NCBI GenBank assembly: GCA_022827885.1
Contig: JAJEIP010000007.1
Location: 62,001 to 126,000 of the forward strand
Direction of reading: 5' to 3'
From: Candidatus Poribacteria bacterium
GTDB lineage: Bacteria; Poribacteria; WGA-4E; WGA-3G
Length of the DNA: 64,000 nt
A model generated the notes under the pieces. It saw only the letters and a program-made list of their open reading frames with translations, was not told the DNA's origin and did not search any database. A program made the translations under genes and the position numbers. Of the stretch, positions 33,083-40,292 are shown in pieces. The stretch's first letter is position 1; each line of letters starts with the position of its first letter.

Positions 33083-34978
33083 ATGAAAAAAATAGATAAA
33101 GTCGAATACGAGAAACGACTCAATAAAATTACACAAATTTTTGAAGAACTGGTTGTCCATGCAGATGAACAATCGACGTATCGGTGTCCCTACAAAAATC
33201 GCTTTGACCAGTGCACCGCGAAGTTCGGCTGTAGAAATCAGCGAAAAATCGATGAAGGGACCGGTCTTTTGTGCGTCGGAGACGATAAGTTAGATTATCG
33301 GAGTGCGTGGGAGACTGACCCTTCGGGCCAACCTACAGACACACACAGCACCGGCACAATTACGTGCGACGGACAGGCATACCAACTCACGCCTGGGAAA
33401 ACCGTTTTTGATTACGCAGACGATTTAACCGTTCAAGTCCCTACCTCCTGTTTCCGAACTGGACAGTGCCACGAGTGTATCGTTGAGATTAAACGGGGTA
33501 TGGACAGCCTTCAACCGCCAAATGAGGCAGAAGCCTTCCTCCGAGATAACTACCGTCTCGCCTGCCAAGCAGTTGTTCTTGACATCGACAAAGAAATTGA
33601 GTTCACACCCCTTCGACGCGCACCAAGAATCTTGACGCACACCGTCACGCCGGAGGAGGATGCGTTCAAATTAGATCCACGCGTTACCCATCGCGATGGG
33701 GTCGTCTATTACAATGACGAGCCTATCGACCGTTACCGCGGACATCTCTACGGACTCGCCTTGGACATCGGCACCACGACAGTGGTAGCGAATTTGGTTG
33801 ATTTAGAGAATGGGAAAACGGTTTCTGTGAGTTCCTTTGAAAACCCGCAGCGTTTCGGGGGTAGCGACATCATGAACCGCATCTCCTACGACGGTGAATT
33901 TCAGGGAGAACTCCGACGCTCGTTGATTGCCGCCCTCAACAGCGAAATCATGGACATGTGCGAACGCCACGACTTCGTCCGCCAGGAGATTTATGAGATC
34001 GTGGTTGCTGGCAACACAACGATGCGCGATATCTTCTTTAAGCAGGACGTTCAGAGCATTGGTCAAAAGCCGTATAAATCTCTGATTGAGCATGCGTATC
34101 GGGACGGGATCCGTTCAACCACCTCTCTTACTGAAAAAGTGCGCCGCTTGGGTATCCGCGCGAATCCGAAAGCGATGGTCTACAGTTTACCGCTGATTGC
34201 GAGCCATGTTGGGGCAGATGTTGCGGCGGATTTAGTCTCAATCGATATCCCTGGGCAGGATGAGGTGATTATGTTGGTGGATGTCGGGACGAATACAGAG
34301 GTCGTTGTCGGAAATGCGGAACGGATGGTCGCTGCGTCATGTCCTGCGGGTCCTGCATTTGAAGGCGGCGGCATTGAATACGGAATGCCCGCTTACCCGG
34401 GTGCTATTGAGTCTGTGAAATGGAACGAGGGTCAGTTCAATTGTGAGACAATTGACAACGAGCCACCCCAAGGGTTATGCGGCTCTGGGTTGATTTCGCT
34501 CCTCGCTGAGCTGCGCCGGAACAATCAGATGAGTCCCAAAGGCGTATTTGCAGATAGAAAACAACGCGTCATGTCCCTTTTGCCGGAACAGGGTATCACC
34601 TTCTCACGCGAGGATGCGAGCAATTTGGCGCAAGCAAAGGCAGCAAATTACTGTGGGCAATATATTGTTCTGCGGCACTTCGGCTGCGTTCCAACAGACA
34701 TTACAAAACTCTTTTTGGCGGGCGGTTTTGCCAATTACGTTAACCTACAGGATGCTATCGAAATCGGATTTCTCGCCCCTGTCCCAGCAGCGAATGTCGT
34801 TAAGATCGGTAACGCAGCGGTGGCGGGCGCGACGGCTGTCCTCCTCTCTGATCAAAAGCGTGCTGATATTGAAGCGTTTGTCGACAATATTGAACATATT
34901 GAATTAGAGACAACACCCGATTTCTTTGATGTATTCGTGGAGGGGTGTCAATTCAAACCTATGCCCGTAACCTTCTAA
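33083..34978 (+). CDS. reductive activator of corrinoid proteins (2Fe-2S ferredoxin plus DUF4445/ASKHA)
   Basis: 632 residues from the ATG at 33083, one base after the corrinoid gene's stop; the track start at 32963 is inside that gene. The N-terminus has a Cys cluster (CPYKNRFDQCTAKFGC), then a ferredoxin-type domain with CFRTGQCHEC and RLACQAV for a 2Fe-2S centre (about 85-175). The rest is the ASKHA-type ATPase fold typical of RACE/RamA-like activators: GLALDIGTTTVVANLVDL, VVAGNTTMRDIFF, LVDVGTNTEVVVGN, PAGPAFEGGGIEYGM and LFLAGGFANYV. It uses ATP and an electron donor to reduce inactive Co(II) corrinoid to Co(I). The extra N-terminal Cys cluster is less usual. Confidence 0.92.
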   Translation: MKKIDKVEYEKRLNKITQIFEELVVHADEQSTYRCPYKNRFDQCTAKFGCRNQRKIDEGTGLLCVGDDKLDYRSAWETDPSGQPTDTHSTGTITCDGQAYQLTPGKTVFDYADDLTVQVPTSCFRTGQCHECIVEIKRGMDSLQPPNEAEAFLRDNYRLACQAVVLDIDKEIEFTPLRRAPRILTHTVTPEEDAFKLDPRVTHRDGVVYYNDEPIDRYRGHLYGLALDIGTTTVVANLVDLENGKTVSVSSFENPQRFGGSDIMNRISYDGEFQGELRRSLIAALNSEIMDMCERHDFVRQEIYEIVVAGNTTMRDIFFKQDVQSIGQKPYKSLIEHAYRDGIRSTTSLTEKVRRLGIRANPKAMVYSLPLIASHVGADVAADLVSIDIPGQDEVIMLVDVGTNTEVVVGNAERMVAASCPAGPAFEGGGIEYGMPAYPGAIESVKWNEGQFNCETIDNEPPQGLCGSGLISLLAELRRNNQMSPKGVFADRKQRVMSLLPEQGITFSREDASNLAQAKAANYCGQYIVLRHFGCVPTDITKLFLAGGFANYVNLQDAIEIGFLAPVPAANVVKIGNAAVAGATAVLLSDQKRADIEAFVDNIEHIELETTPDFFDVFVEGCQFKPMPVTF

Positions 34979-35045
34979 GGTATTTTTAATTGTTCGCAAG
35001 GCGTTAAATACAGTCTTATGTTCATTGAAGGTCTTTTCTTATATC

Positions 35046-35070
35046 CGCCTGCGCCGATGTTGCAGGCTGC
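35046..35070. repeat. small palindrome family G (copy 1)
   Basis: CGCCTGCGCCGATGTTGCAGGCTGC forms a GCCTGC/GCAGGC hairpin. A near-identical copy lies at 42240-42260. Confidence 0.6.
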
Positions 35071-35106
35071 CGTCTACGGTTATAGCAGAAAAAATAAAAT
35101 TAAACA

Positions 35107-35195
35107 GTTAGCCCGTAATGTAATGGAGGGCGGATTTAAGGAACGCATGTTAAAGTCCTAACGCTCGTCGTTCCTCCGCAAGGTAAAATTAAAAA
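35107..35195 (+). repeat. leader element with AAGG ribosome site (long copy)
   Basis: GTTAGCCCGTAATGTAATGGAGGGCGG at the left and CTCCGCAAGGTAAAATTAAAAA at the right. The same ends occur at 36240-36331 and 54867-54978. Here no ATG follows the A-run; the frame continues KIKNFQERLKS. Confidence 0.6.
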
Positions 35196-35208
35196 CTTTC
35201 AAGAACGC

Positions 35209-36192
35209 TTGAAGTCTGAGGAACCGATTTTATATGACGGTGGATTCGGTTCGCAGCTATTCGCACGGGATATAGAACTCACCAACAGTGCGCTCGCCAA
35301 CGACCTACATCCGACTGCTGTTATTGACATTCACTCGGATTATATCAAGGCAGGTGCTGAAGCGATTGGTACAAACACATTCGTAGCATCTCCACTCCAC
35401 TTAGAGATGGCAGGACAAGACCTATCCGATGCCAAACGACTCACACGCCTCGCCGTTCAACACGCCAAAGCAGCGGTCGCACAGAGTGACAGAGATGTCT
35501 ACATTGCAGGCTCTGTGGGTCCCTCACCCGGTGCCATTGAAGCCGACAGTGGAGATACCACTTTTGGCATTCCAAATGCTGATGCGAGAGAAGCGCATAA
35601 ATTGGTTATCCATACCCTCGCAGAAGAAGGCGTGGATTTTCTCTGCCTTGAAACGATGTTCTCGGCGAAAGAAGCCGCGATTGCTGTAGAGGTTGCGCGC
35701 GAGACAGGTATCCCGATCGCGGTGAACATGACTTACAAATGGACGAAAGAACGGCGCACTGGTAATATCATCTATCGAACCGATTGGGGAAACTCTCCAG
35801 CAGATCTGATCGATATCCTCATGAACGACGAATTTTCGGGAGGCGATTCACTCTTAGCATCCGTGAGTATCCTCGGTGTGAACTGCGGCGCTGAATCCAG
35901 ACGCGATGAACATACGGGGATGCCTTATGCGATTGCTGGAACGCAGCAGTTGCACACGGCACTGAGTGAAACAGGAATTGCGGGTAAACGGATGATGGCG
36001 TATCCTAATGCTGGCATGCCGAAACTCGATGAGAACCACCAAACCGTCTATACGCAGACCCCAATGGATATGGCAAGTTATGTTCCGGCACTTATTGAAG
36101 CAGGGGCGTACTTAATAGGTGGCTGTTGTGGGACAACCCCGGCACATATTAAAGCCTTCCGTGAGGCAATCACGTCGTGTCGCTCGACATAG
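35209..36192 (+). CDS. homocysteine S-methyltransferase family protein
   Basis: 327 residues from TTG at 35209. EEPILYDGGFGSQL at the front, LCLETMFSAKEAAIAVEVARETGIP in the barrel, LGVNCGAES and GGCCGTTPAHIKAF supply the three zinc-binding Cys residues. The family transfers a methyl group to homocysteine, making methionine; with a corrinoid carrier and activator just upstream, the carrier could be the donor. The start is uncertain: codons for NFQERL, which resemble the usual family N-terminus, lie upstream without an ATG, directly after the leader element, so ATT or another rare start is possible. It is not a full MetH, as the folate and B12 modules are absent. Confidence 0.88.
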   Translation: MKSEEPILYDGGFGSQLFARDIELTNSALANDLHPTAVIDIHSDYIKAGAEAIGTNTFVASPLHLEMAGQDLSDAKRLTRLAVQHAKAAVAQSDRDVYIAGSVGPSPGAIEADSGDTTFGIPNADAREAHKLVIHTLAEEGVDFLCLETMFSAKEAAIAVEVARETGIPIAVNMTYKWTKERRTGNIIYRTDWGNSPADLIDILMNDEFSGGDSLLASVSILGVNCGAESRRDEHTGMPYAIAGTQQLHTALSETGIAGKRMMAYPNAGMPKLDENHQTVYTQTPMDMASYVPALIEAGAYLIGGCCGTTPAHIKAFREAITSCRST

Positions 36193-36239
36193 GTGTAATT
36201 GTTGGAAGAAGCGGGACAATGCATGAGAAAAATTAAAGA

Positions 36240-36331
36240 GCGCGTAGCTTGGAATGAAATGGAAAGCGGATATACGGAGAGGAACTTTCAGGACCCCACC
36301 CCCTGAGCGAACCGCAAGGTAAAATTAAAAA
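36240..36331 (+). repeat. leader element with AAGG ribosome site (long copy)
   Basis: GCGTAGCTTGGAATGAAATGGAAAGCGG ... GAACCGCAAGGTAAAATTAAAAA, ending at the ATG of the DUF402 gene. Confidence 0.65.
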
Positions 36332-36886
36332 ATGGAAACAGTAACGCTTACCTATAAAAGACCCCCCAATCGAGTCAATCATTTTCAACAAGAATTACTT
36401 TACCTCGACGATACGGTTATTGTTACCTCTCAACGGGTTAAGCCTTCTTCACCGATAGTTCAGAAGGGTCAGACGGTTTTGGCGGACAACTTTGCCGCAG
36501 TCTGGTTTGTGTTTACAGGGTCGTGGTATGATGTCGGCAAGGTCTATAACCTTGAGAACGCATGGACCGGCTATTACTGTGATGTTCTGAAACCGGTTAA
36601 GCGAAGCGTGGATGCAAATGGGAAACTGAATCGCTTTGAAATAACGGATCTGTTCCTGGATCTTTGGATAAACCCCGATGGTACCTACGAAATTCAGGAC
36701 GAAGATGAGTTTGAAGAGGCAGTGCAGGAGGGCGCGATTGACGCTGCATTGGAAAGAAAAGCACTGGAGGTCCTAAAGGCATTGATCGCTGAAGTTGAGT
36801 CTGGACACGTGGAACGTCGCCTGCGGGAGGTAATTCGTAAAGAAGGATTTCCAGATTTACAGGATTATATAGCAAAATTATCTTAG
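36332..36886 (+). CDS. DUF402 domain protein
   Basis: 184 residues. FAAVWFVFTGSWYDVGKVYNLENAWTGYYCDV, then FEITDLFLDLWINPDGTYEIQDEDEFEEAVQEGAID, match the DUF402 fold (FomD / nucleoside-diphosphate phosphatase type), whose acidic DLFLDLW...D...DEDEFE residues bind a divalent metal. Likely a cytoplasmic phosphate-ester hydrolase acting on nucleotides. The start is directly after the leader element; the gene lies 21 bp before the aminotransferase. Confidence 0.85.
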   Translation: METVTLTYKRPPNRVNHFQQELLYLDDTVIVTSQRVKPSSPIVQKGQTVLADNFAAVWFVFTGSWYDVGKVYNLENAWTGYYCDVLKPVKRSVDANGKLNRFEITDLFLDLWINPDGTYEIQDEDEFEEAVQEGAIDAALERKALEVLKALIAEVESGHVERRLREVIRKEGFPDLQDYIAKLS

Positions 36887-36907
36887 GAATTAAAGGGGGA
36901 TAGAGAG

Positions 36908-38122
36908 ATGGCAACATTAGCAATAAACGGAGGCGAACCTGTCCGAACCGCTGGATTCCCTGCGTGGCCTACGTTTGATCCAGCCGACCTTGAAGCGTTT
37001 GAAACTATCTACAAGAGTGGTCAATGGGGGGTTGGGGGACCCAAGGTTCCCGAATTCGCACAACAGTTCGCAGAATTTCAAGGTGCGAACTATGGTGTTT
37101 GCGTCAATAGCGGCACTTCAGCACTCTATATCGCCCTAAAAGCCGCTGGTATTTGTCCGGGTGATGAAGTCATTACGACCCCGTATACCTTTCAAGCGAC
37201 GGTCGTTGCTATTTTGATGACACACGCCGCGCCCGTCTTTGTAGATACTGCCCCAGACAGTTTTTTGTTGGATCCTTCAAAGGTTGAAGACGCTATAACC
37301 GACAAGACGAAGGCAATTTTGCCGGTTCATATTGCCGGCTATCCTGCAGATATGGACACGCTTATCGACATTGCGAATCGGCATAACTTGGGGATTGTCG
37401 AGGATTGCGCGCAGGCACACGGCGCGGAATGGCGCGGGCGCGGGGTCGGCAGCTGGGGGCATTTCGGATGCTTCAGTTTCCAGTCATCTAAAAACCTTTG
37501 TGCTGGCGAGGGCGGTATCGTCCTTATGAACGATCGAGAACTCTACGAACGTGCGTGGGCATTGCATAATTGTGGGCGCACGCTACCCGATGCTGAGTTC
37601 GGAGAGGCGGAACCTTTTGGTGGAAACTTCCGAATGACGGAGTGGCAGGCTGGATTACTCCTGTCCCGCTTGACTCGGCTTGAAGCGGAAACCAACCATC
37701 GGCACCAAAACATGCGATGGTTAGATGGATGGCTTGGCGAGATTCCAGGCATTAAAATCACACCGCTCGACCCGCGTGCAACCCGTGGCGGATGCCACGG
37801 CTATAAGGCGATCTTTGATTCTGAGGAGTTTGAAGGCATCTCGCGTGAGACGTTTCTCCGCGCCATGCGGGCGGAAGGGATACCGCTGGGACATTGGTAT
37901 ACGACCCCGATGTATCGCGAAGCATTTCTCGCCTCTAATCTTTTCGGTCAAAACCTCAATTATGACGATACACATTGTCCTGAAACTGAAAAGATATGTC
38001 AAACGGGTTTCTCCTTGAGTCAAAACGTGTTAATGGCGAGTGAAGAGGACATCGAGGATATTGTTAAGGCGGCGATTAAAATCCGCCGGAACGTCAACGA
38101 ATTAAAGTCAGAAACATCGTAG
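36908..38122 (+). CDS. DegT/DnrJ/EryC1/StrS-family aminotransferase
   Basis: 404 residues, normal length. GVGGPKVPEFAQQFAEF, SGTSALYIALKAAGICPGDEVITTPYTF, PVHIAGYPADMD, VEDCAQAHGAEW and the PLP Lys in FSFQSSKNLCAGEGG are diagnostic. These PLP enzymes transaminate keto-sugars for surface polysaccharides or antibiotic sugars, or act as dehydratases. GGGGGATAGAGAG precedes the ATG. No other sugar nucleotide gene is adjacent, so the product is unknown. A family A repeat begins at its stop codon. Confidence 0.93.
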   Translation: MATLAINGGEPVRTAGFPAWPTFDPADLEAFETIYKSGQWGVGGPKVPEFAQQFAEFQGANYGVCVNSGTSALYIALKAAGICPGDEVITTPYTFQATVVAILMTHAAPVFVDTAPDSFLLDPSKVEDAITDKTKAILPVHIAGYPADMDTLIDIANRHNLGIVEDCAQAHGAEWRGRGVGSWGHFGCFSFQSSKNLCAGEGGIVLMNDRELYERAWALHNCGRTLPDAEFGEAEPFGGNFRMTEWQAGLLLSRLTRLEAETNHRHQNMRWLDGWLGEIPGIKITPLDPRATRGGCHGYKAIFDSEEFEGISRETFLRAMRAEGIPLGHWYTTPMYREAFLASNLFGQNLNYDDTHCPETEKICQTGFSLSQNVLMASEEDIEDIVKAAIKIRRNVNELKSETS

Positions 38123-38182
38123 TCAACAGTCGTCAGTTAAAAGAGGCTTCTTTTAAAGGAAAACCTCTTAACTGAAAACTGA
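38121..38182. repeat. palindromic repeat family A (copy 3)
   Basis: AGTCAACAGTCGTCAGTTAAAAGAGG ... AAAACCTCTTAACTGAAAACTGAA folds to a long hairpin directly at the DegT stop codon. It is followed by TTTTTTTA, so it may serve as a terminator. Confidence 0.65.
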
Positions 38183-38193
38183 ACAGATTTTTT

Positions 38194-38271
38194 TATAGTA
38201 AAGTTTAGAATTAATTGGACACTCTGCACCGGTGCGGTTGGGAAACCACACCTACCGGGAAAGGTGGGAAG
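38194..38271. repeat. repeat family B element (intergenic copy 2)
   Basis: TATAGTAAAGTTTAGAATTAATTGGACACTCTGCACCGGTGCGGTT ... ACCACACCTACCGGG. It is the closest relative of the element inside the glycosyltransferase gene. Confidence 0.7.
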
Positions 38272-38316
38272 GTCCATTTATTTTTCGGATCCACTATAAT
38301 GAAGATTAATTTATTA

Positions 38317-38410
38317 ATTCGGTAATTTCTGAACGTGCGATAAATCGCACGACTACGAACCAGCCCGTTTGTAGTAGGGAGCCCCTTTAGGGTTTCCCGT
38401 CTATTACCGA
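38317..38410. repeat. MITE-like element family D (copy 2)
   Basis: Terminal repeats ATTCGGTAATTTCTGAACGTGCGATAAATCGCACG and TATTACCGATTTAT flank GCCCCTTTAGGGTTTCCCG. With families A and B it fills the gap 38123-38534. Confidence 0.65.
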
Positions 38411-38534
38411 TTTATTTTTTTAAACCCCATACAAAAAATCCGACTGACTGCTGAAAACTATTTTGATTTTTTTACTATCCTTTTCAATCTTAAGGGACTC
38501 TATATAGGCAAATCCATAGAAAGAGGAGAAAATC

Positions 38535-39119
38535 ATGTCTAACGAACGTGAAGCCCAGAAGGAAATCCGGCGGCAGAAGGAGATTCGCCAGATTCTGAGG
38601 CTATTGGAAATGACTGCACGCATCATAGAAACCTCAGCGATTACAGACCAATTTTCAGGAAGTGAGGAGCGATGCGCCCGGCAATTTAACAATGCCCTTG
38701 AGCTCCTGACCGACCTCGGTGCAGTGCCTGAAGATCTGTTTGAGCCTTTGGAAGACCATGATGCATCTTTTGGCGATATTTGCTTCGCTTGTCACCAAGT
38801 CGCTGCCTACGTTAAAGAAAGCTGCACTGATGACTTTGTTGACTTCACGCAAATCAAGAAAACGATTGGCGATGAGTTGAAAGATGTCAGGGAAGTTGTG
38901 CGGCAATCAATGCCTTCCTTCCTCAAAGATGTTTGGAGCGGACAAACACAAGAAAATGATGCTGATGCCCCTGAAACCGTTGAGATCGTCTCGGACGATG
39001 ATGAGGATGCGCCAGCTGTCGAACAGCGTATTGCCAAACTTGAAGGGCAAATGGAGACTGTTGTGGAGATCCTCCAAGAGATCCGGACACAACAGCTTGA
39101 CCAGAACAAAGAACTTTAG
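38535..39119 (+). CDS. hypothetical acidic coiled-coil protein
   Basis: 194 residues, not recognised. The helical N-terminus (REAQKEIRRQKEIRQILRLLEM) and C-terminus (RIAKLEGQMETVVEILQEIRTQQL) have heptad-like spacing, so it probably oligomerises. An acidic linker (SDDDEDAP) separates them. No signal peptide. AGAGGAG precedes the ATG. It precedes the DUF4097 gene on the same strand, with a perfect hairpin (39139-39182) between them. Confidence 0.65.
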   Translation: MSNEREAQKEIRRQKEIRQILRLLEMTARIIETSAITDQFSGSEERCARQFNNALELLTDLGAVPEDLFEPLEDHDASFGDICFACHQVAAYVKESCTDDFVDFTQIKKTIGDELKDVREVVRQSMPSFLKDVWSGQTQENDADAPETVEIVSDDDEDAPAVEQRIAKLEGQMETVVEILQEIRTQQLDQNKEL

Positions 39120-39138
39120 AATAGGAGATGGAGCCATG

Positions 39139-39182
39139 GTTATCGGTATGAAAATTTCTGGAACAGATTTCATACCGATAAC
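39139..39182 (+). repeat. perfect 15-bp inverted repeat
   Basis: GTTATCGGTATGAAA and TTTCATACCGATAAC flank a 14-nt loop. There is no T-run, so it is not a standard terminator. It could be an operator or RNA switch in front of the DUF4097 gene. Confidence 0.7.
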
Positions 39183-39201
39183 TACTTAGGTGATAACCAA
39201 A

Positions 39202-40281
39202 ATGATGAAAGCGTTTATTCGGTTACCCATTTTTTTCTCAACATTACTTCTATTCTATAGTGTTGGTTGCCAATCCATGCCTCTAATGGCGGAGGAATCG
39301 ATTTTGGAAAAGATTGAAAGGACATATAGCGTCAAGGCCGGTGGAAATTTAACCATTGTGTCGGAGTTCGGGGCAATTGAAGTGGAAACCGCTGACCAGA
39401 ATCACGTTGAGATTGTCGTCACAAAAGCAGCAAAGTCGTTGAACCGATCAGCGAAAGAAGCACTTGCCGATTTTGAGGTCGCATTCTCGCCCGAGGATAC
39501 CGATGTCCATATTGAGGGTAGGTTCAAACAGGGACGAGAACGTTGGCGCAAAATACTGAATCGCTTGAAAATTCGTTTCCACGTGACGGTCCCCAAAGCC
39601 TATAACGTTGATTTGGAAACCCAAGGCGGTAGTATCAAAGGCGGCGATCTGGACGGTACAGTTCGCGCCCATACCTCGGGAGGGAGTTTACGTTTCGGGA
39701 ACATTACAGGAACGGTCTGGGGGCGGACATCCGGTGGTAGCATTGAACTTACATCGTGTGGCAGTCGAGTCGATCTGAAAACATCTGGCGGCAGTATTGA
39801 AGTCGTTGATGTCGCCGGTGATGTCCAGGCACAAACTTCTGGGGGTAGCCTCCGCTTCGGTGCGATTCAGGGTTCTATTTGGGGCAAAACATCTGGCGGC
39901 AGCATCAGGGTTGCGAGGTGTAGCGGAGGGGCAGATGTGCAGACCTCTGGTGGTAGCATCAGGCTACAGAGCATCGGTGGCGATGTAAATGCCAAAACTT
40001 CGGGAGGCTCCATCCATGCCGTTACGAAAACACAACTCCAAGATGCGTGTAATTTACGCACATCGGGCGGTGGGATAACTGTCACGCTGATCCCAGATAT
40101 CGCGATTAACGTAGATGCCGAAACCAGCGGCGGACGCGTCTCAACGGATTTTGCGGTGGCATCGCTTATCCAAGGGAAGGTTCCCAGAAATAGATTGAAA
40201 GGTAGCATCAATGGTGGCGGTCCCTTACTGAAATTGCACACCTCTGGTGGGAACATCCACTTGCAAAAGGCATCAGATTAA
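39202..40281 (+). CDS. DUF4097-family secreted beta-solenoid protein
   Basis: 359 residues from ATG at 39202 (AGGTGAT upstream). The signal segment (LPIFFSTLLLFYSVGCQSMPLMAEE) may be cut as a lipoprotein at YSVGC, though the position -3 residue is atypical. The rest is a run of about ten TSGGSI/TSGGSLRF repeats (residues 130-355) forming a right-handed beta-helix as predicted for DUF4097. The repeats are unusually regular. A related domain forms the front of the Omp85 fusion protein. Probably a surface or periplasmic scaffold; no catalytic residues seen. Convergent with the DUF6785 gene. Confidence 0.85.
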   Translation: MMKAFIRLPIFFSTLLLFYSVGCQSMPLMAEESILEKIERTYSVKAGGNLTIVSEFGAIEVETADQNHVEIVVTKAAKSLNRSAKEALADFEVAFSPEDTDVHIEGRFKQGRERWRKILNRLKIRFHVTVPKAYNVDLETQGGSIKGGDLDGTVRAHTSGGSLRFGNITGTVWGRTSGGSIELTSCGSRVDLKTSGGSIEVVDVAGDVQAQTSGGSLRFGAIQGSIWGKTSGGSIRVARCSGGADVQTSGGSIRLQSIGGDVNAKTSGGSIHAVTKTQLQDACNLRTSGGGITVTLIPDIAINVDAETSGGRVSTDFAVASLIQGKVPRNRLKGSINGGGPLLKLHTSGGNIHLQKASD

Positions 40282-40292
40282 ACGGTAGAGTA

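Noticed and set aside
38283-38300. CACTATAATGAAG as a -10 box for the coiled-coil gene
   Set aside because: It lies about 230 bp upstream of the gene inside repeat DNA and no -35 box was found.
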